Notes under the pieces: generated by a model
Seen by the model: only the letters and a program-made list of their open reading frames with translations
The model's database searches: none
What the model was told of the DNA's origin: nothing
From: Mucilaginibacter flavus
Lineage (GTDB): Bacteria > Bacteroidota > Bacteroidia > Sphingobacteriales > Sphingobacteriaceae
DNA length: 64,000 nucleotides
Assembly: GCF_030409315.1 (NCBI RefSeq)
Contig: NZ_JAUFPS010000020.1
Coordinates: 62,001 to 126,000 of the forward strand
Reading direction: 5' to 3'
Shown here: positions 59,523-64,000 of the stretch, piece by piece
Layout of the letters: each line of letters opens with the position of its first letter
Position numbering within the stretch: position 1 is the first letter of the stretch
Program-made: the position numbers and the translations under genes

Positions 59523-60044
59523 ATGCCCCACATCCCCAAAATAGCAATAGTAGGCCCCGAATCGACAGGTAAATCAACCATGAGCGATTACCTTGCGGCG
59601 CATTACAATACCATCGCCGTGCCCGAGTATGCGCGTGAATATTGCGCGAAACTTACGGAACCATGTACCTGGCAGGATGAGATCAATATGTTTTACGGTC
59701 AGCTGGCTTTAGAGGAAGAATTGCTACCCAGGGCCAATAAGCTCTTGATTTGCGATACCACTTTTATCACCGTAAAAATATGGAGCGATGAAATGTTCGG
59801 CGAAGCCCCGAAGGAAGTTTTAGACGAACTCCCCAAACACCCTTACGATTTATACCTGCTCCTCAACATCGATCTGCCCTGGCAGGACGATCCTTTACGC
59901 AACTTCCCCACCATGCGCAAACATTTTATGGATGTTTGGCATAAAGAACTACAAGCCCTAAACGCCAACTATATAGTAATATCCGGCACCGGTGCTGACA
60001 GGTATCAAAGCGCGGTTAAAGCGATAGACGATTTCCTTATTTGA
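59523..60044 (+). CDS. NadR-like AAA family ATPase/kinase
   Basis: The 173-residue cytoplasmic P-loop protein has Walker A at about 11-19 (GPESTGKST), followed by YNTIAVPEYAREYC and LLICDTTFITVKIW. These match the ribosylnicotinamide-kinase part of NadR (AAA_28). The stand-alone form, without the NadR adenylyltransferase domain, is common in Bacteroidota. Nicotinamide riboside phosphorylation for NAD salvage is the likely activity, but no pnuC transporter is adjacent, so this remains inferred. Confidence 0.85.
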   Translation: MPHIPKIAIVGPESTGKSTMSDYLAAHYNTIAVPEYAREYCAKLTEPCTWQDEINMFYGQLALEEELLPRANKLLICDTTFITVKIWSDEMFGEAPKEVLDELPKHPYDLYLLLNIDLPWQDDPLRNFPTMRKHFMDVWHKELQALNANYIVISGTGADRYQSAVKAIDDFLI

Positions 60045-60048
60045 TGTG

Positions 60049-60215
60049 TATTCAGATGTGCAGATTTCAAATGTGCAGGTGTGCAGATGAAAAAATGCCC
60101 TGAGGCTATGACCACCCAATTAATGATGAATCAAAAAGTTATCTGCACATCTGAAATCTGCATATCTGCACATCTATTCTCCCATCTGCACATCTATAAT
60201 CTGCACATCTGAAAT
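60049..60215. repeat. Word-type array (CTGCACATCTGAAATCTGCA vocabulary)
   Basis: The left part reads CAGATGTGCAGATTTCAAATGTGCAGG-like words in one sense; the right part has at least six CTGCACATCT or CTGCATATCT units in the other sense. The same words occur at 14176-14215. Unit lengths vary and there are no constant spacers, so it is not CRISPR. Confidence 0.65.
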
Positions 60216-60279
60216 TATTTTTCCTCCTCGTGCAACGTTGCAAAATAACCTGCGTCTATTAACCTGAAGCTTAACGCAA

Positions 60280-60840
60280 TTGGAAGCAATATTTATAGAT
60301 AAACATTACAGCCTGGTGGCCGAGTGCAAACAAGGAAGCAAAAAAGCTTCTTATGAGTTGTACCGCCTGTATTCGAAAGCGATGTTGAACGTCGCCTTTA
60401 GGATAGTGGGTAATATTGACGAGGCAGAGGATGTTTTGCAGGAAGCGTTCCTTGATGCTTTTAATAAGCTGAAGGATTTTAGGCAGGAGACTACTTTTGG
60501 CCTGTGGCTTAAACAAATTGTGGTTAACCGCAGCATCAACATGTTGCGCAAACGCAAGCTGGAACTTATAGAAATAGAAGGCGATCACCTGGAAAATATT
60601 CCGGATGAGGAGCCTGCCGACGACGACGATGTACAGTACCAGGTAGCATTGGTAAAAGAAGCTATGAAACAATTGCCGGATGGTTACCGGGTTGTATTAT
60701 CGCTTTACCTGCTGGAAGGGTACGATCACGAAGAGATAGGACAGATTTTAAATATATCAGAAAACACATCAAGAACCCAGTTTTTGAGAGCTAAAAGAAA
60801 ACTAATGGAAATTTTAAGCAGAAAGGGAAAAGTGTCATGA
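60280..60840 (+). CDS. ECF-type RNA polymerase sigma factor
   Basis: The 186-residue sigma-70 family protein starts at a TTG codon (60280); no in-frame ATG precedes the conserved part. Region 2 contains YRLYSKAMLNVAFRIVGN and DEAEDVLQEAFLDAFNKL, and region 4 contains LPDGYRVVLSLYLLEGYDHEEIG with an HTH ending NTSRTQFLRAKRKL. The stop overlaps the next ATG (ATGA at 60837-60840), tying it to a membrane protein that is probably its partner or anti-sigma factor. Confidence 0.92.
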   Translation: MEAIFIDKHYSLVAECKQGSKKASYELYRLYSKAMLNVAFRIVGNIDEAEDVLQEAFLDAFNKLKDFRQETTFGLWLKQIVVNRSINMLRKRKLELIEIEGDHLENIPDEEPADDDDVQYQVALVKEAMKQLPDGYRVVLSLYLLEGYDHEEIGQILNISENTSRTQFLRAKRKLMEILSRKGKVS

Positions 60841-61406
60841 GCAAGCGATTTGAAGATTTCATGAAAAACAATCACGACGATTTTGACGAGATCGAACCAT
60901 CGGCAGATTTGTGGGGCAAAATAGAAGCGCGTTTAACGCAGCTGGAGGAAGAGCCAAAAAAGCGCGAGGCAAAAACCTTCTCGCTGGCCTTCGTGCTCAA
61001 AGTGGCCGCGTCGGTAGTCATTGTAATGGGTATAGGTTTCGGCTTGTATATCCAAAGCCAAAAAGGCGCAAAAAGCGTTAATCTGGCTGCCATTAACCCC
61101 GAATATGCCAAACAACAGGTTCACTATGCTTCAATGGTTGAAACGCAACTAAACGAGCTTAAAACCGCCTCAAAAGGCGACCCGCAATTGTACAAGGAGT
61201 TTACTTCTGAAATTGCCAAAATGGATTCTACCTATAAAAAACTCAATAAAGATTTAGCTACCAGCCCTAACCAGGAGGATGTTTTACGTGCGATGATCCG
61301 GAACTTGCAAATACAAACAGATGTGCTAAGTCAGCAATTAAATATCATTGAGCAGTTTAACGAAACCAAGAACAACAACAAGAAAGATGAAATCAAAAAT
61401 ATTTAA
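60837..61406 (+). CDS. Single-helix membrane protein, probable anti-sigma factor
   Basis: The 189-residue protein has a cytoplasmic acidic N-terminus (DFDEIEPSADLWGKIEARL), one membrane helix at about 47-67 (AFVLKVAASVVIVMGIGFGL) and a coiled-coil-like periplasmic half (KLNKDLATSPNQEDVLRAMI, SQQLNIIEQFNETK). The layout fits an anti-sigma factor, but no zinc or ASD motif can be seen. Four-base overlap with the sigma gene and 20-bp overlap with the next gene place it in a three-gene operon. Confidence 0.78.
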   Translation: MSKRFEDFMKNNHDDFDEIEPSADLWGKIEARLTQLEEEPKKREAKTFSLAFVLKVAASVVIVMGIGFGLYIQSQKGAKSVNLAAINPEYAKQQVHYASMVETQLNELKTASKGDPQLYKEFTSEIAKMDSTYKKLNKDLATSPNQEDVLRAMIRNLQIQTDVLSQQLNIIEQFNETKNNNKKDEIKNI

Positions 61407-62832
61407 CCCGTTCCTGCTTGCATTAACGGTTTTATTAACCCTTGGCCTGGCAGGCTCCGCGCAGCAAAAAAAACCAGCTAAACCGGTTAAGCCAGCTGCA
61501 CCGGTAGTTGCCGACGCTGACAGTGACGACGACGAGGGAGACTACGCCGCCACCGGTACCAAAGAGTACCAGGAAAAAATGAATGAGCTAAAAGCCAAAA
61601 TGCACGATTTGCAGGCCAAAATGAACAGCCTTAACAAACAGCATTTTAATAAAGCCATGAAAGGCCAGATGAAAACGCTTGGCAAAACCTTTAAGCATTT
61701 TGATAACAACTTTAGCTATAACTTTGATAGCCTGAAAACCTTTAGCTACAGGTTTAATGATAGCATGGTGAATTTTGCCTTTAAACTTGATAAGCTGGCA
61801 CCCATGATAGCTTATGGTTTTAAGGATTTTGATAACAGCTTTAACTTTAGCTATGATACCGATAATGGCGATGGCGATAGCAATGCAAAGAGCCAGGATG
61901 TAGTTGAAAAAACAAAAACCTACAGTAAAACATACAGCGTTGATGCCAACGATGTGATCAATATTGATAACAAATTCGGCAAAATTACGGTAAATACCTG
62001 GGCTAAAAACGAGGTAAAGGTTGATGTAGCGATAAAAGTAGGCACCAACAATGGCGATAAAGCGCAGAAGATGCTGGACAACGTAGTTATTCGCGATAGC
62101 AAGGATGGTAACGGGGTTTATTTTAAAACCGAGATCAGTTCTGGTGATAATAACGGCTCATGGTCAAACATATTTGGTGGTGGCAGCAGCAATTCAACCC
62201 GTAACATCGAGATCAATTATACCGTGTATATGCCGGCCAAAAACCCGCTTACCATCAGCAATAAATATGGCGCTACAGATTTGCCCGATCTTGGTGGTAA
62301 ACTCATCATCACCAATTCATTTGGCAGCCTGGCAGCTAAGGTATTAAGCAACCCCGGCAACCAGATCAAAGTTAAATATGGCAATGCTAACATTGGTTCG
62401 CTTAACGGCAGCGATCTGGATGTGGCTTTTGGCAGCCTTGATCTTGGCGATTGCGACAAGCTGAACGCTAAACTTAGCTATAGTTCGGCCAAAATTGGCA
62501 AAATCAAAACATCGGGTAACATCAATGTGAAATTTGGCGGGGGCGTAAGTATTGCTGAACTGGACAGGAACATGAAAAACCTGGCGGTAAACTCATCATA
62601 CTCAAGCATAAAATTAGGCATGGCCGATGAACCTAACGCCGACTTTGATGTAACGGTTAAGTACGGCAGCTTTAACTACGGTGATCATCCTGTAAATATT
62701 ACCAACAAAACGCCCGGTGATAATGAGCGCGGTTATAACCCAACCAAAACCTACAAAGGCCATATTGGTAAAACCGGTGCCGATAAAATCATCACCATCA
62801 ATTCCAGCTTTGGCAGTGTAAAATTCGATTAA
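61387..62832 (+). CDS. Secreted DUF4097-like adhesin-type beta protein
   Basis: From the ATG at 61387 (MKSKIFNPFLLALTVLLTLG) the protein is 481 residues with a signal peptide; the longer frame from 61348 lies inside the anti-sigma gene. Residues about 65-120 are helical (EKMNELKAKMHDLQAKMNSL). The rest is a DUF4097-type beta-helix with repeated short strands: NIDNKFGKITVNTWAKNEV, ISNKYGATDLPDLGGKLIIT and INSSFGSVKFD at the end. Such proteins are often regulated by the adjacent ECF sigma. It probably acts outside the cytoplasm, with unknown function. Confidence 0.85.
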   Translation: MKSKIFNPFLLALTVLLTLGLAGSAQQKKPAKPVKPAAPVVADADSDDDEGDYAATGTKEYQEKMNELKAKMHDLQAKMNSLNKQHFNKAMKGQMKTLGKTFKHFDNNFSYNFDSLKTFSYRFNDSMVNFAFKLDKLAPMIAYGFKDFDNSFNFSYDTDNGDGDSNAKSQDVVEKTKTYSKTYSVDANDVINIDNKFGKITVNTWAKNEVKVDVAIKVGTNNGDKAQKMLDNVVIRDSKDGNGVYFKTEISSGDNNGSWSNIFGGGSSNSTRNIEINYTVYMPAKNPLTISNKYGATDLPDLGGKLIITNSFGSLAAKVLSNPGNQIKVKYGNANIGSLNGSDLDVAFGSLDLGDCDKLNAKLSYSSAKIGKIKTSGNINVKFGGGVSIAELDRNMKNLAVNSSYSSIKLGMADEPNADFDVTVKYGSFNYGDHPVNITNKTPGDNERGYNPTKTYKGHIGKTGADKIITINSSFGSVKFD

Positions 62833-62858
62833 CTCCACATATATTAACCCTTTTATGC

Positions 62859-62890
62859 AAACCCTTGCCCCAAAACGGCAGGGGTTTTGT
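62859..62890 (+). terminator. Terminator after the sigma operon
   Basis: AAACCCTTGCC pairs with GGCAGGGGTTT (one G-T pair) and is followed by TGTTATTTTTG. It overlaps the terC promoter candidate. Confidence 0.8.
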
Positions 62891-62898
62891 TATTTTTG
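62865..62898 (+). promoter_or_regulatory. Candidate Bacteroidota promoter of terC
   Basis: TTG (62865-62867), a 23-bp spacer and TATTTTTG (62891-62898) lie 20 bp before the ATG at 62919. The -33 element is inside the terminator stem of the preceding operon. Confidence 0.5.
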
Positions 62899-62918
62899 GA
62901 TAAATACCTCCCTGCACT

Positions 62919-63683
62919 ATGAACTTAGAAATATTTGCCCAGGCCGAATCATGGATCTCCCTGTTAACGCTAACCGTGTTAGAGATAGTTTTGGGTATCG
63001 ATAACATCGTATTTATATCTATACTATCTGATAAATTGCCTGTAAAGCAACAGGCCAAAGGCAGGCGCATAGGTCTGGGGGCGGGCATGATCACCCGCAT
63101 TTTGCTGCTGCTATCCATTAGCTGGGTAATGACCTTAACTACACCATTATTTAACCTTGCACCTGTTTTTCATATAACCGATGCCGATTGGGTTGAGAAA
63201 TTAGCGATATCCGGCCGCGACCTGATCCTGATTATAGGCGGCTTGTTCCTCATCTATAAAAGCACTGCCGAAATTCATCATAAAATTGAAGGCGATGAAG
63301 ACGGCAACGAAAACGTTAAACCACAGGGATTTATAGCCACCATTATACAGATCATGCTGCTGGATATTGTATTTTCTTTAGATTCGGTCATCACTGCCGT
63401 AGGCATGGCCAGCCATGTGGAAATCATGATTCTGGCGGTAATTGTTGCTGTTGGTATTATGATGTGGGCATCAAACAGTGTAGCCGGTTTTGTAAACAAG
63501 CACCCTACGGTAAAAATGCTGGCCTTATCCTTTCTGTTGCTGATTGGCGTATCCTTACTGGCCGAAGCATTTGAGCAGCACATCCCTAAAGGCTACATCT
63601 ACTTTGCCATGGCATTTTCGGTATTGGTAGAGTTACTGAATCTGAAAATGAAAGCGGGGAAGAAGAAAAGAGTCAAGAATTAA
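62919..63683 (+). CDS. TerC family integral membrane protein
   Basis: The 254-residue protein has about seven hydrophobic helices. The first carries LLTLTVLEIVLGIDNIVFIS with the conserved acidic residues, and a later one carries QIMLLDIVFSLDSVITAVGM, both hallmarks of TerC/Alx transporters. Members of this family move metal ions, with manganese export shown for some; tellurite resistance is a historical name. The central loop (EIHHKIEGDEDGNENVKPQG) is acidic. It is a single gene with its own promoter candidate. Confidence 0.93.
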   Translation: MNLEIFAQAESWISLLTLTVLEIVLGIDNIVFISILSDKLPVKQQAKGRRIGLGAGMITRILLLLSISWVMTLTTPLFNLAPVFHITDADWVEKLAISGRDLILIIGGLFLIYKSTAEIHHKIEGDEDGNENVKPQGFIATIIQIMLLDIVFSLDSVITAVGMASHVEIMILAVIVAVGIMMWASNSVAGFVNKHPTVKMLALSFLLLIGVSLLAEAFEQHIPKGYIYFAMAFSVLVELLNLKMKAGKKKRVKN

Positions 63684-63712
63684 GAATTAAGAATCAAGAA
63701 TCAAGAAAGGAA
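63668..63712. repeat. Word-type repeat, single arm (GAGTCAAGAATTAAGAATCAAG)
   Basis: Five to six units of CAAGAAT or TAAGAAT run from inside the terC C-terminal codons into the gap. The vocabulary is shared with 34640-34787. No mirrored arm is nearby. Confidence 0.5.
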
Positions 63713-63782
63713 GTAGGGGGCTTTACCTTAATTATTGCTAATATGTTCCATTTGTAAATTATCGGCACAAAAAATTATAACC

Positions 63783-64000
63783 ATGAGATATAAGCTGATT
63801 TTGTTATTGTTTGCAATGCTTTTCGGAAACATTGCTTTTGCCCAAAAGCAGGAGTTAAAAAACATCATACTTGATACCGATATAGGTCCCGACTATGACG
63901 ATGTAGGCGCGATGGCTATTTTACACGCCCTTGCAGATAATGGCGAATGCAAAATTCTGGCAACTATCGCCAGTAACAAACACCGTTTTGCCGCGCCTAC
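63783..64000 (+). CDS. Nucleoside hydrolase family protein (3' end beyond window)
   Basis: The frame starts at ATG 63783 and is open to the window edge, giving 72 residues. A signal peptide at about 1-20 (MLFGNIAFAQ) is followed by NIILDTDIGPDYDDVGAMAI, the DTDxGxDxDD calcium-binding motif (D31 to D40) of inosine-uridine-preferring nucleoside hydrolases. The secreted form, common in Bacteroidota, would release ribose from nucleosides in the periplasm. The rest of the protein is not visible. Confidence 0.85.
   Translation, partial: MRYKLILLLFAMLFGNIAFAQKQELKNIILDTDIGPDYDDVGAMAILHALADNGECKILATIASNKHRFAAP

Noticed and set aside
60049..60215. Possible CRISPR array
   Set aside because: The units are 10-20 bp, of variable length, in both orientations, without constant spacers, and no cas genes are in the window.

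Overview
The window is chromosomal DNA from a Bacteroidota bacterium, most likely a member of the Sphingobacteriaceae close to Mucilaginibacter or Pedobacter. The gene families point this way: TonB-dependent receptor with a carboxypeptidase-like N-terminal domain, paired M13 peptidases, DUF2911 and DUF5995 proteins, a HemC-HemD fusion, and PepSY reductase-like proteins. So do the Bacteroidota-type promoters (TTTG or TTG, about 20 bp, TAnnTTTG), the near absence of Shine-Dalgarno sequences, several TTG/GTG starts, and intergenic repeat families typical of this group. The genus is inferred from protein character only. I see no rRNA, tRNA, CRISPR array, insertion sequence or prophage.

Layout. 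1-985 is the 3' end of the pyruvate dehydrogenase E2 gene. 1.3-15.2 kb holds mixed genes: a PQQ sugar dehydrogenase, a DUF2911 protein, cyclopropane fatty acid synthase, an esterase, a Crp/Fnr regulator, Tex, an acyltransferase, a DUF5995 protein and a TIGR01212 radical SAM protein. 16.5-21.3 kb is a compact operon of an acyltransferase, an acetylxylan-esterase-like protein, an outer-membrane barrel and a second paralogous esterase. 21.4-23.5 kb is a sodium:solute symporter preceded by two tiny membrane-protein genes, one of only 42 codons. 23.7-26.8 kb has a second DUF2911 protein, two glyoxalase-fold proteins and an RlmI-like methyltransferase.

27.1-36.5 kb is a heme biosynthesis island: hemC-hemD fusion, hemB, hemL, hemE and hemJ, with a histidine kinase, response regulator and TPR protein between hemL and hemE. 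hemA, coproporphyrinogen oxidase and hemH are not in the window. 36.6-44.2 kb holds an SPFH protein, a DUF922 HEXXH protein, a beta-barrel protein, two tandem M13 metallopeptidases and a small XRE regulator. 44.6-50.9 kb holds an acyl-CoA dehydrogenase, a secreted TlpA-like thioredoxin and a siderophore receptor-PepSY operon whose promoter lies between two near-identical 23-bp inverted-repeat boxes. 51.1-59.4 kb is rich in secreted hydrolases (S9, serine hydrolase, M61, M28) and carries a MntA-HepT toxin-antitoxin pair. 59.5-64.0 kb has a NadR-like kinase, an ECF sigma/membrane partner/DUF4097 operon, TerC and the start of a nucleoside hydrolase.

The intergenic space is unusually structured. 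It has long inverted repeats built around CGTCATTGCGAGG, hairpins of the GCGAGTT and AGACTT families, a GTAGCCGCTATGCGGCA family, and word-like degenerate repeats that recur at distant loci, often in opposed arms. Convergent genes are usually separated by bidirectional terminator hairpins.
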